From: Aristolochia californica
Taxonomy: Eukaryota; Streptophyta; Magnoliopsida; Piperales; Aristolochiaceae
Length of the DNA: 64,000 bases
Direction: 5' to 3'
Assembly: GCA_029961685.1 (NCBI GenBank)
Contig: JARWKL010000010.1
Location: forward strand, 23,720,067 to 23,784,066
A program made the translations under genes and the position numbers. The notes beneath the pieces were generated by a model that saw only the letters and a list, made by a program, of their open reading frames with translations, did no database searches and had not been told where the DNA came from. This document shows, piece after piece, positions 1 to 11,206 of the stretch (the stretch's first letter is position 1; each line of letters begins with the position of its first letter).

Positions 1-343
1 CTACTATTCTCAATCTCTATCTCAATCTCTTCTTACACCAAAATCATGTATACCACACTCAATTCCACTTTGATTCTTTTACTCCATTTTACACCCTACT
101 TTCCTCTCTTCTAACAATGTCAATGGGTTTATTACTAGCTAGGGTTCGTTGTCTTAGGGTTGTTTAACCCTTTTTTGGATTCTTCAAATTATGTTTTTTA
201 AGTGGAGCAATGTGCAACGGGACGATAAACCCCAAAATTGTTGCTTTTGTTTTCTATATTTGGCACTAAAATACATGCCTATTTTGTATAAAATTAGGAT
301 TTATATATAAGGGTTTGAGCCTAATCTATGTTTCAAAACTAAT

Positions 344-356
344 TGGTATCAGAGTC
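344..356 (+). other. PBS-like site (initiator tRNA-Met type)
   Basis: The bases TGGTATCAGAGTC match the usual plant retrotransposon primer-binding site, complementary to the 3' end of initiator tRNA-Met. It lies just after an AT-rich segment containing 'ttatatataagg', as expected at the end of a 5' LTR. The site is repeated with one change in block X copy 2 at 22816-22828. No gag or pol frame follows, so the element type is unknown. Confidence 0.4.
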
Positions 357-814
357 ATTCGATCCAACACATTGGTTGAAAGAAGGAAAATGCAAACTTT
401 GTGTTCTTGTCATTGCATTTTTCTCTTCTTAGTCACAAAGGAATATTTGTTTCTAGCAAAAGTTGAGTGGAAGATAAAACTCTTGAGTTTCCTAACAAGA
501 GGACCCGGTTCATCACCAAAATTCTAAAACTTTGTTGAAGGAAAGAAGTTTCATTCTCCACAGTGGTTCAAAATATTGAAGTCACTTGCAGCCGATACAG
601 AAAACATCAAAGACCTCGACAAGACAATCACACTCCTAGGTGGCTTGCAATCTGGTAGCTTGCGTAGAAAATACAACTCCATTTTTAGTATCTCGATGGA
701 GAAAGGAGATACTTGAGAGAGAAAATTATCTATTTCACATAACAAGGCAATTCAGTCAATTTCTCTTAAAGTAAAGTCAATGTGTAGTCCACCTCTATCA
801 TTGGTAACGTTGAT

Positions 815-942
815 AAACTATCTTTTGAAATGGCATATGCTCAACAAAGCAAGCACACTCTTGAGAAACTTGCAATACAAACTATCTTTTGAAATGGCAT
901 ATGCTCAACAAAGCAAGCACACTCTTGAGAAACTTGCAATAC
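815..942. repeat. Perfect 64-bp tandem duplication
   Basis: Bases 815-878 are repeated exactly at 879-942. Copy 2 of block X (about 23284-23346) has the segment only once, so the duplication arose after the two X blocks separated. Confidence 0.9.
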
Positions 943-2035
943 GGTAGCTCAATCTGGCCTTTAATGCAGGATATATGGAAATAATACAATACCTACTATT
1001 GTGCTAATTTTCATTGAATTGCCCCCTTTTTGTTGACCCATATTATCAATTCCAAAAGGGCACAATCGATGTCTTACATCCTCTTGGTTTAAATTGACTG
1101 ATAAAACCATTTAAAGTAGCTTTCTTGAAAAATTCAAGACAAGACTCACTGTGCACAAAATGTAGTACACATCTTAGACCATGCATATTGAGATAGAAAT
1201 GCATACTGAATAAGGCGAAAGAAAATTTGTGTACATATACTTTGCCGATTTTTGGATAAAGTGTCGAAGGCAATTCATCCTTCTGAGTTGGCCATAAAAA
1301 CTAGTAAATACAAGGAAGTATCTAATTTTCTTAATTAACCATCTAAGTCCCTATGCAAGTAAATCATGTCTACCACCGATCTAACAATATATTTACTTGT
1401 TGAATCAAACCTCCAAATCAATCTTTAGGATATGGAAATTGTGGTACTTCTATATTCAAATTTTTTTGAGTGACACTTAAATACTAGCCCTTCCAAATCA
1501 AATTTTAATCCACTAATTTTTTGTCAAAGTAAGATAAAAAAATCAAGTGAGTATGCGGTGATTGAGGTCCATCCTTCGGGGGTGGTTACGTGCACAAGTC
1601 TTCCAAGTGATCATAGTTGTGGGTGATACCAAATATCAGGTCTATGTACGCCCTTAATCACACAAAAGAATCTTGGAAGCAATGAACTCTATGTTACCAA
1701 ATCAGTTTTAAAGCTAGATATACTTTACTTGTGAGAAAGCATTCAAAATACATACTTTTTGGCATATGAATGTTTCTTATAGTAGTTAGCCAATATCCTT
1801 GAGGCTAAATTAGTTAGCACTCTCCAAAATAATGCAGTTAAGAAAGCTCAACTAGATATACTTCAGACAACGCATGATAAATAAATACCTTTAGGCATAT
1901 TTATGATTCATATAGTAGTTAGCTAGAACCTTTGGGGCTAAATTAATTAGTACCGACAAAAATAACTTAGTTAAGAAGGATCATTCCACATGAGCAATTG
2001 GATGAATGTGCCAGTCTCAAGATTCTCATGGATAT

Positions 2036-5000
2036 AATTTTTATGACAACATACAATTAAGTTACTTATGAGTGAATTAGGAAGAAAGCAGACGATCCCA
2101 TGCAAGGGATCAACAACATGTGTCGCTCAAACAAGCCAAATTTTCAAAACAAGATTTTGGCCCCAAAACAAGAGATGACCCTTATTTCAAAAATTCAATT
2201 TTTCAAAAAGTTAGGCCCAGATTTGGATGTTATGGCACTCCCAAATGATCAATAAGTGACATACCAATATGTTTGGTAATAAAAAAGGATTTAATATATA
2301 TTTGATTAGATTTTTTGGACTTATTTTTTACCTTGTTTTTCTAAGTGACAAAATATCATTTTCTAACTCTAATGGATTTTTTTTAATGTTGGAGAGATTT
2401 CTATTTAAGAAGATCTCTCACAAACTTGTTTTCAACATGCTTCCAAAGAAAATTTTTGAAGTGCTCATGCTCCTAGACTCAAATTTGAGGTTTTAACCAT
2501 CTCAAGCTCTCAAAGGAAGTCAAAACCTGAACTTGAGTATTTCCTCCTAGAAATAATAGCATCAATGTTTTTTCTTTTAAACATTGTTTAAATACTTAGA
2601 ACTATGATTGTTAAATGTAAGCCTATTGATTCAAAGATCATATTTGAATCATTACTCGATTGATTGTTTGAATGGTTACCACTCAAAACTAGTTCTGCAA
2701 ACCCTTGTTTGAGCTTCTTATTTTCTAATCACATTATACATTCTTGTGTGTTGATTTAATAGGGTATTTAAAATGGTTTTTACATAGTATTAGAGTTTGA
2801 GGAAGAATTTCAAAATCCAAGTATATACATGCATTTACATTTAAATCTTAAATTGTATTTGGTTGAGAATACTAAACTAGTGTCTTGGTACTTTTAAATC
2901 AATCACTGAGGTTTAGACTACTACTACGCATGAGCTATACTTGCAAACCATTGATTCCATTGAGCTGAGAGCAACCCTTGATTTTAAAAACCAATCCAAG
3001 ATTTACCTTGGACTTATATTTTGAAATCTAATGATTAAAGACTATTTGAGATTTTCATACATAGATAGGTACATAGAATTGGTTGTGTTTATTATTTGTT
3101 CTTAGATTATAAAATCAACCAATTAGGAAGCTAGTAACCCTTGTAAATTGGGTCAAGCATTGGGTAGACAAGACCATCCTAACCTCAATTTCATTGAGTG
3201 CATCTATGTGTGGCTGAAAAAGAAATGTTGCGAAGCATTGCTACTATGATTGTGTGATATAAGTCCTCATGTAGCCAAGCACTCTTGAAACTCTCATTCT
3301 TAAGTCTAGGCTAGTACCTAATAAGTTATTATAAATCCTTGTGAAGCTCTAGGCTTGTGTAGTCTACTTTGCTACTAGAAACCCCTTTAATGGTCAAGAT
3401 TGTGTGCCTAGTTTGTGATTGTAAATCTAAGTGAAGATGAATTTTTGTAAGTTAGTTGTTGTTGTCAATTTAGTGGCATGAACGCCCAACCCCCCCCCCC
3501 CCCCCCCCCCCAAGATTTATCCCTCATTGGACCTAATAGATTGTACCAGCTCCATTTTCCTCTTGCCTACTACTCACTTCCCTTCGTTAAAAATTGAATG
3601 CATGTTGAGTCCTTTTTAAGAAAAAATGTTAGTATAAGCATTACTAGTCCCATTGATAACTAATTGTGGTAACAAAAATATACTCAAAGATAAGGCACTT
3701 AAATAATAAAGAAATAACCTAAGACCCCTAGTTGATTCCCCCTGTAGATCTAATTGCATTGAGATATTTTAAAGCTAATTATGAACATGTAAACACTATA
3801 AAATAACTTAACACGAGGATATAATGCCTCAAGAATCATCTTATCATAAATATGAAATAGACAATAATCTAATTGTGAAAAGATGCACCCTTTAAACAAA
3901 GTTTATTGTGACCATATTGAGTTGAAACCTCTCCTTATCACCTCGTTTGTCATGGACATAAAGCTTCTTTGTGCCTCCATGATGAGATTTCTCCCAAATC
4001 TTGTCTTTTAAATCTTGACATAATTGTGCTCCTCACATTTTGATTCCAATAAGAACTTATTACGCTTAACTTTTGTGATTTTACTAGAACTCGTATGCAA
4101 ATTTTGGTTTACTTCTCTTGGACATAGCTATGCTTGCCTCTTTTTATCTTTCAATTATTTTTTATGTGAACATAATCTTCTCTTTCCTCAAGCACTTTTA
4201 AATTGTTTTGGATTTCCTTAATTTGGTCCACTTACCCAAGGATGCCTACATCACCAAGACATATAACATATCAAATGGGACGTATTGGATATATGGTATC
4301 GTAGAGCCCTGAAAGATTATACATGTCTTATAAAGTGCAACACATGGTGCAGACAGTATGTATCAGATCGAATATTATTCGATATATTAGCAAAAACCAA
4401 AATTAGTATCTTCAAACAAAATTATCCAAAAGACATTTCTTCATAAATTGTTACATAACCCATTTTTATGTTGTTCTTATTTTTAATTTCTTATTTTATT
4501 ATTATGTTTGATCCTGATACTTTAATTATTGAATCTTAAGATTTCCCAAATCAAGTAGCAATTCTTGAACTTCTTGCTAAATTTTTTTCCTTTGGTTTAA
4601 ATTGATGGAAACATTTGTAACTGTCAGAAAAAAATATAAAAAAAATACAAATACAAAAGTCTTTATCCACGTAGAGATATTTTTTTCTTGAATGCCATCT
4701 ATTCCAAATAATGAAATGAAAAAAATTGAAAAGCCCCTTATTTCTCCCACAATAGGTATCATTGAATATCAAAGCATTGTTCTACATGAACTGGGGTTGA
4801 GACTAATCATAGGTGGTAGTTGTGATTGACATTTGTAGAGCCTTTGAAAAAATAAACAATGATTAATCTCGTTAACGGGATTCATTCACAATTAATCCCT
4901 AAGTGAACAAATGGACAAATTATTTCCTTCTAATGCAATTGATATATGTATAATTTTTTTCTCCAAAAAAAAGCTTTCAAATATATTTTTGCAATTTTTT

Positions 5001-5092
5001 TGTTCAAAAAATAGCTTTCGAAACATAATTAATACGTTTTTTTGTTATTTCAGGTCACAAACAACAGTGCATAACAAACAGAAGGTCATTCA
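2036..5092. other. AT-rich intergenic DNA with no recognised gene
   Basis: Only short unconvincing reading frames are present and no second copy is seen in the window. It holds a C22 homopolymer at 3490-3511. Near its end, a pyrimidine-rich tract ending in 'tgttatttcag' at about 5041-5053 looks like a 3' splice acceptor. It lies 40 bases before the F-box start codon, which suggests that the F-box gene has an intron in its 5' UTR. Confidence 0.6.
3490..3511. repeat. Poly-C tract (22 C)
   Basis: A run of 22 consecutive C residues in otherwise AT-rich DNA. The length should be treated as approximate, since such runs are hard to sequence. Confidence 0.9.
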
Positions 5093-6091
5093 ATGGACTT
5101 TCAGAATAAAAGAACCTTCACTGAGAAGAAAGACAGTATTAGCAAGCTACCAAAAAATATAATTCACCTTATACTCTCTTTTCTTCCATTGAAGTGTGTA
5201 GTGAAGACCTCAATTCTATCTAGGCAATGGATAAACATGTGGAAACCCTTATGGATATACACAACTATTATAGACTTCGATGAGGAATTCACAACAAATT
5301 TAAAGAAGACACATTATGTACAAGCTGTCCACCAACTTTTACAGCTCCATACTCTAGACAAGGTTAAGAAATTCCGCATGTTCTTTTGTCCCGGTGACAG
5401 ATACTCATCCAATCTCATAGAGTGGATTGAGTTTGTCAAAGTTAAAGGAGTTGGAGAGCTTGTGCTTGATTTGAGTGGAAATGTAAGGCACTCCGACTCG
5501 ACAGATGATGATGATATCAGGTGGGGGATGAATAAATTCAGAATGCCAAACTCTTTCTTCTCTTGTCTATCAATATCATCTCTCGACTTAACTTGGTGCA
5601 TACTAGAGCCTCCACATGATTTCAAGGGTTTCAAAGCCCTAAGAAGTGTTGCTCTCTATGGTGTGACAATTAATGGTGTTCAATTAGGTGAGATAATTCG
5701 TAGGTCCCCTCTTCTTGAGGACTTAACTATGAGTTACTGTAACTCCCTAAAGTCAGTAAAGATTGATCATCTTCAATTGAAGATATTAACATTGGAGTCA
5801 TGTTTCGATGTTGAAGAGATGGAGATAAGAACACCAAACCTGAAGAATCTTCAGTACAAGGGTCAAGTTTGTGACAACCCTATTTTCAAAGATGTCTCCT
5901 CCATAAATGAAGCAACCCTACTGCTAACCCACGATGAGCTTGACTACGAGTTGCATCTCTGGCAGAATTTCTTGACAAAGCTTTCACATGTAAGCTCCCT
6001 AGAAGTTAAACTCACAAGTACTCATCCGGTACGTTTCCATCTGCCCAATTCTGGTTTTTTAAAAATACATATTCTGGTTTGGTCAACCTAA
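5093..6091 (+). CDS. F-box/LRR (FBD-like) protein, probably exon 1
   Basis: Open frame of 332 codons from an ATG that sits 40 bases after a likely 5'-UTR splice acceptor. Residues about 17-60 form an F-box (LPKNIIHLILSFLPLK, then SILSRQW and MWKPLW), the Skp1-binding part of SCF ubiquitin ligases. Residues about 110-310 are leucine-rich segments (SSLDLTWC, LRSVALYG, SPLLEDLTMSYC, LQLKILTLESC, PNLKNLQYKGQ) typical of plant F-box/LRR/FBD proteins, which select targets for ubiquitination. The frame probably does not end at 6091. A good donor, CCG|GTACGT, follows base 6028 in phase 0 (312 codons). Acceptors at 6314 (exon to 6431, 38 codons then TAA) and about 6807 are candidates. No FBD domain exon was recognised downstream, so the gene may be truncated. 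Four broken relatives lie in the window. The partner substrate cannot be predicted. Confidence 0.8.
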   Translation: MDFQNKRTFTEKKDSISKLPKNIIHLILSFLPLKCVVKTSILSRQWINMWKPLWIYTTIIDFDEEFTTNLKKTHYVQAVHQLLQLHTLDKVKKFRMFFCPGDRYSSNLIEWIEFVKVKGVGELVLDLSGNVRHSDSTDDDDIRWGMNKFRMPNSFFSCLSISSLDLTWCILEPPHDFKGFKALRSVALYGVTINGVQLGEIIRRSPLLEDLTMSYCNSLKSVKIDHLQLKILTLESCFDVEEMEIRTPNLKNLQYKGQVCDNPIFKDVSSINEATLLLTHDELDYELHLWQNFLTKLSHVSSLEVKLTSTHPVRFHLPNSGFLKIHILVWST

Positions 6092-9000
6092 CTAGTTTCT
6101 TGTCTATGATGCTCCTTGCTGAAGGGTCATGTGGACGACGTTCTTTTACATATTTGGAGTTGATCAAGCTAAGATGTCTAAGTTTTTCACTTACACCCTT
6201 TTGTCCTTTTCTCCTTCAGAAAAAAAGATCTATATACAGGTGAACTTTTATAAATGTCCTAGTCATGTAATCATATAATTTTTCTCCTATTTTTTGACTT
6301 CCTGTTTCCACCAGCATGACATAAGAGGAGATAAATTTGGTTGTTTTCTTAAGTGGAACCCCTCATTGGCTGCTTGCTCAATTTATCACTTTTTCTCAAC
6401 CGAACTCTGGAGTCATACCCAAGATACATAAGTAGTCAAGGGAGTCATCATTTTTCTTTCGTTTATCAGATATCTAGATACAACAATATAACTGAATGTC
6501 ATGTCACGAAGATGACTTCTGGTGCATTAGTCATGCAAATGTTTTACATTTTGTGTCAGCTAGAGCCCTCTTGAAGTTTTTTTTCTAGTGCCAACATATA
6601 GGAATCTGACCCTTTAGTATTTAACAAAGGAGAGAATTTTTCTCAAAACTGGGATAGTGAAAATCTCTGCTTCGTCCCTCTTGCCCGATTGTGTGCATAT
6701 GGCAAGTTGCAACTCTGTTGTATGGTGACTACAATGATTATGTTGTTAAATCCTCTTGAAGTTAACTATTTTTTTAAGTATGCATTGCACTTTTCTTATA
6801 TTCCCAGGTCCTCCAAGAACATGAAAAATAGCAATTGTCATTGGTCAAACTACTGAAGCACGGGCACTTATCTTTTAAAGGTGAAATGCATTCCTTGGAC
6901 ATCAATTAAGTTCAGTTCACTTGTTTTGCTATTTTGTTGTGGATGTGGGATCACTTCCTTTTATTGAGTTCGATTGGATTGAGAAAGTATAGATCTTCAC
7001 CATTTGTTTTGAACATGCTTTTATCGCTGGTTTCCATAAGGGGAAATAGTTGAGCAGATTTCGCTTCTCCTTGTTTCAGATCTCTTCTAGATCTACTGAA
7101 AATAGAATTTGAATCTGCATTTGGGTTTTCTTTGTCTCGTCTCTTTAAATCTGACTTATATATTAAATTTTGGTTAAATCAGACTTTGTCCTCTCAAATC
7201 AAGGAGTGAACGAGGAAGGGAAGATGCCATGCTGAGTTGACTTGATTGTTCTTTCTCTCTGAAGGTGGAAAAGATTTTGTAGCTTCTAGAGTGTTTGTTG
7301 CTCTACTGGTCATCAGGAAGAGGAAAAGGCATCAGAGATTACGAGGAAACAAGCTCATAATTCTATTCATCGGGTGAATGACATAGAATAGAATTTCATG
7401 GCGGGGAACAAAAAATTTAGGATCATTAATAGGTTCGTTGTTTAAGTTTTTATCAGTAATTTTAGTATTTATTATTCAATCATTTTTAGCATCAAGATCA
7501 TTTTTAGGTGTTTTTCATCAATTTATGTATTTATTACTCAACCAATTTTGTTTTGAATGTACTTGTGTTGTGTTACACACATATCTCTTTTTAATAAAAA
7601 AGAGACATTTTTTCCATTAAAGTCCATTATTTGAAGATTTGGCTATTTTTTAAAACCATAATTTTTCTTTTTCTCCAACGACAAGTAAAACAAGTTAATG
7701 AGGCACATAGATCCAAGTTAGATTTTAATCATTTGAAGAAAAAAAAGGTTAGAATTTCAGCAAAGGGTTATTTATATATTTATATGATTTCATGATTTTC
7801 AATATTATATTTATTTAATAACTTATAGAGAAATTAAATATTATAAAAGTAACATTTAATTAGGGGGTATTTTGGTACTTTTATAATAAATTTTTATTTG
7901 ATCTATTTAATTAAATATAAAACTTAGTTTAAATTTTTTATTATTAATTAAGTAAGATATAATCTATTTAACTTAAAATTATTTTATTAGTAAATTATTT
8001 TGTACTTTCCATTATATTTTTAAAGAGCATTCTAAGACACACAAAATTATTTTCTAGTGTACTTTGTCTTGAGCACATTAACACAAAAGAGTGCATTCTC
8101 TCAAGAACCCATGATTTCGCTTTCTCTCTCTCTCTTTCCCTAAGGACCTGTATGGAACCCACATAAAACAAAAGAAAAGAAAATAAAAGGAGAGAGAAAA
8201 TTATTTTATGTTGTTTGGTAGCAAGGAATCTGTTGAAGAGAAGATATGGAAGCCTCTTACATGACTCTCACAATAAGAAGTCTTACGAAGCCAAAATTTA
8301 TTAAGAAGGAGGTCTAATAGAAGAGTTTCAATTTAAAGGTGTTTTAGTTATATTGGTCTTCTATTTATGTTGAGTTATTTAATGAAGCTAGGACTTATCT
8401 TTAAGTGTTAGAGTTTGGGTGTAATTGGGACAAGGGTAGTTTTATTGTAATAGGACTCTACTACTTTCCTCTATTATAAATAGGGGTTCATGTAATCTAA
8501 TCAGCCAAAACTTCTGCAGACAAAAAAATATGGGATAGTTATATAGTGCACATATGTGGCCGATTCTTCAGTGTTATCTGTAATAAAAACAGTTGATGCT
8601 CCCACCTTCTTAGCACTCCAGACTTTCAGTGCAAACTAGCAATATGTAAGATCATAAACAAAAATAAGAACAATTATGAAGAAGATAAGGAGAATTCGAT
8701 AAAAAAATATTGAAGTGAGGCACCTGCATACTTTCTGGGACGACCCAGGTCTTTCCCCGGAAGGAGATGCCAAAAATGATCAAAGTCTTCACAACCCTAT
8801 TGATTATCGTTTGCCTGGACAGTGTCATGATTTCCCTTCACACTTTCTGGGGGAGGTCACTCTTTAAGCTGGTTCCCGGTGTTGGAAACAAGAACAAGCA
8901 TAGGAAAACAAGAAAGCAACGCCAAATCTCACAGCTACGTTCCAATGGTGTTGGGTCGTCTACAAAGATGAGAAAATATTAATCACCGAGAACAACCTCT

Positions 9001-9398
9001 TCCATTCTTTAAGCTGGTTCCCTTTACTGTATACTACTAACTTATACTTTATATCTTGGGGTCAAGTCTTTTTGGATAAGCCTTGGACCCAACTTCACAA
9101 ACTCGATTCTCTATAGTCATTATCTCGTCAAACTGAAATTGCCACTCAGTTCTACGATTTTGTCATTATCTTTTTCGTTTCTTTGAAGATCCAAAATCAA
9201 TCTGATTTTATGTTATCTCTCAGATTTTCACTCAAATCTCGTTTTGCTTAAGAGGCTGACGTGGTGAGAGGAGGGGTTGCGATGTTGGTGAACTTCGATT
9301 TCCTCTCGACCTCGATCCTTTGGTATATAGATAGATCTAGATATATAAATAGATATAAAAATAGATGAGGTGATACCTCATATAGGAAGTAGCGCATC
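6092..9398. other. Downstream flank of the F-box gene, no clear gene
   Basis: Contains possible later exons of the F-box gene (acceptors at 6314 and about 6807), then AT-rich DNA. At 8230-8650 there is a promoter- or LTR-like stretch with a TATA box. A 71-codon frame at 8767-8982 has a hydrophobic start and a basic end but matches nothing I recognise. GATA/ATAG-rich simple sequence lies at about 9328-9368. Confidence 0.5.
8473..8486 (+). promoter_or_regulatory. TATA-box-like element (promoter or LTR)
   Basis: 'attataaatagggg' is a textbook plant TATA context, common in copia LTRs, and is followed by a 'tgtaataaaa' polyadenylation-like stretch about 100 bases later. A TG start at about 8230 would fit an LTR, but no matching CA end, PBS or second LTR was found. 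Confidence 0.35.
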
Positions 9399-9710
9399 CT
9401 CTCTTCAATGCAACAAACAAACCTGTTGAGGGGACAAGTTATAGAATAAATATTAATCCCAGAGAAGATTCATTACTATACACTAAAAACGAAAGCAGTG
9501 AAGATTGATCATCTAAGGATGAAGAGATAGAGATAAGTAAGCCGAACCTGGAGAGTCTTGGGTACAAGGGCCAAGTTTGTGACAAGCCCACCTTCAATGA
9601 CATCCCCTCCCTGGATAAAGCTACCGTGACGCACACCCTTGACCTTGACTTCTACTTCGAACTATCCAGGGATGTAGTCCACTTGAACTCAAGTTTTTGC
9701 CCAGAAAATA
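9399..9710 (+). pseudogene. F-box/LRR gene fragment (LRR part)
   Basis: Bases 9491-9710 match the stretch of the F-box gene that encodes KIDHLQLK through NLKNLQYKGQVCD (about 5755-5880) and extend into a segment ending in HTLDLDFYFEL...VHLNS. The upstream half of the gene is missing and several codons are lost. The preceding 90 bases are duplicated at 30200-30300. The same fragment order is seen at 30600-30830. It is a non-functional relic lying directly upstream of a second F-box relic. Confidence 0.75.
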
Positions 9711-9783
9711 CAATGACTAACATAATATTTTTTTGTTATTTCATATCACAAATAGCAGTGCATAACAAACAAAAAGTCAGTCA

Positions 9784-10110
9784 ATGGACTTTCAGCATAA
9801 GAAAACCTTCATTGAGAAGACTGACAGTATCATCAAGCTACTAGAAAATATTATTCACCACATACTCTCTTTTCTTCCAATGAAGTGTGCAGTGATGACA
9901 TCAATTCAATCTAGGCAATGGATAAACATGTGGAAACCCCTATTGATTTATAACACTATTATAGACTTGATGAGGGTAGAGTTTTTGACCAGCCAATTTT
10001 CAAAGATCCCCTCCTTTAATGAAGTTACCAAGATGTTCATGCTTGACCTCGTCATCTTCTTCGATCTATCCAAGGATGTAGACCACTTGAACACAAATTT
10101 TTCAAATTGA
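9784..10110 (+). pseudogene. Internally deleted F-box gene copy
   Basis: The ATG and F-box segment (ENIIHHILSFLPMKCAV) match the gene at 5093, but after about 57 codons the frame jumps to a distal LRR segment (FSKIPSFNEVTKM). Most of the LRR region is therefore gone, although the frame stays open for 108 codons. The upstream acceptor-like 'ttatttcag' of the intact gene reads 'ttatttcat' here, so the presumed 5'-UTR splice site is lost. The last codons run into a 122-bp foldback element. If translated, it would be an F-box with almost no substrate-binding part. Confidence 0.75.
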
Positions 10111-10221
10111 ATGCTCAACCCATTCAGCTACTACCTTGAACCATCATGTTTGTCAAATCGAATGCTCAACCCAACCAGTTCAGCATCTAGACCGGTTGGG
10201 TTGAGCATTTCAATTTGAAAA
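10100..10221. repeat. 122-bp foldback (hairpin) sequence, copy 1
   Basis: Bases 10153-10179 and 10191-10218 are inverted repeats of about 27 nt with two mismatches and one bulge, separated by 11 nt. The left arm is present a second time, in direct orientation, at 10102-10122, so the whole piece has terminal inverted repeats built on 'caaattgaatgctcaaccca'. A second copy with the same structure lies at 31603-31724. It could be a tiny MITE or a small-RNA hairpin. No protein-coding role is likely. Confidence 0.7.
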
Positions 10222-10249
10222 ACTGGATAGTTCAACTTGTCAATATCTC

Positions 10250-10970
10250 AGGCGGAGCTCCAGTAAAATTCTTTTTAGGACTCCGTCGTGTTTACCTATG
10301 ATAAGCAAGCAAAAAAACTTAAATAGAGTTCAGATGAATTAAGAAAGCACCATTAAAGAAAAAAGAAAGAAAGATTCAAATTGAAATGGAGAGAGCATCA
10401 GAATTGCACATTGTAAATAGATGAACCAATGGGAAAAGGCTTACAAATGGATCGATTTTAGTATTGCAATGTTGTTCCTCATCTGTGCAGCAATTCTGTA
10501 CAAAAATGTAAAAGAAGAAGAAGAAGAAGAAGATTAAAGGAAAGACAAAACACTCTTGAGTATTTTTCCCTACTCTCATCGCTCTTAAGTCTCTCCTGCT
10601 TTATATAACTCTTGGTTACGCATTTCTGACCATAACAAACAACGCAGTCAGTGAATGCGCTCGTAAAATTTGGTGTAACAAACCTAAAAAATAGTTGTAA
10701 CTTGTGAGACACCAGGACATTGGTTGACAAACCTGATGATGGGGCGTGACAGATGTTGTTGACTTAGCAACCATTTCAGGAAGGAAGCAGAAATTTAATT
10801 GCATAGAACCGAACCTGACCCTTCGGTCCTATCGTAATTGGACCAGCTAAGATTAGGTCCAGTTCAATGCTTACAAAGTGATGTGAAAAAACTCAGTTAT
10901 AGCAGTTAAACAAACTGTCGATTTATATCTAATGAGATAATCAAGTGCGCTATCGTGCATTGCATCTCCC
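10250..10970. repeat. Dispersed repeat block Y, copy 1
   Basis: Begins 'ggcggagctccagtaaaat' and is repeated at 24954-25674 and 31755-32473. It has a TATA-like 'ctttatataactc' at about 10600 and an (AAG)n microsatellite at about 10515-10535 whose length differs between copies. No coding frame is shared. In this copy the block follows the F-box relic and foldback; in copy 2 it follows block X. Confidence 0.75.
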
Positions 10971-11012
10971 ATTACCGTTTGATCACAACTAACTTCCTCC
11001 AACGATTGTTTC

Positions 11013-11182
11013 TTATTAGAAATACATTAACATTTATGTTAAAAAATTGCCACGGAATATAAAAGTTAAGGTAAACCCTGACACTCATAACTCTTTGTTA
11101 TTAGAAATATTTTAACATTTATGTTACAAAATTGCCACAGAATATAAAAGTTAAGGTAAACCCTGACACTCGTAACTCTCCT
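11013..11182. repeat. 85-bp tandem duplication
   Basis: Two adjacent copies starting 'ttattagaaata' (11013 and 11098) differ by a few bases. The segment is missing from the corresponding place in the 25.6-kb copy, and a diverged third copy begins block Z-B at about 13857. Confidence 0.75.
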
Positions 11183-11206
11183 AGCTCTTTTCCAACAAAA
11201 CACTTG

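Larger units (their letters stand above)
1..2035. repeat. Segmental duplication block X, copy 1
   Basis: This stretch is repeated nearly base for base at 22497-24953, starting from the 'caatctctatctcaatctct' region and ending at 'ctcatggatataat'. No coding frame is conserved between the copies. The first 340 bases resemble the end of an LTR: a TATA-like tract at about 300-310, then a tRNA-Met-type primer site at 344-356. The block may therefore be the 5' part of an old, unclassified LTR element. A degenerate direct repeat with a period near 133 bp lies at about 1761-2020. This copy lacks the solo LTR found in copy 2 and keeps the empty site at 1584-1588. Confidence 0.8.

Noticed and set aside
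8767..8982. 71-codon frame with hydrophobic start and basic end
   Set aside because: Single copy, no recognisable family, no clear promoter of its own and poor context. It is not distinguishable from a chance frame.
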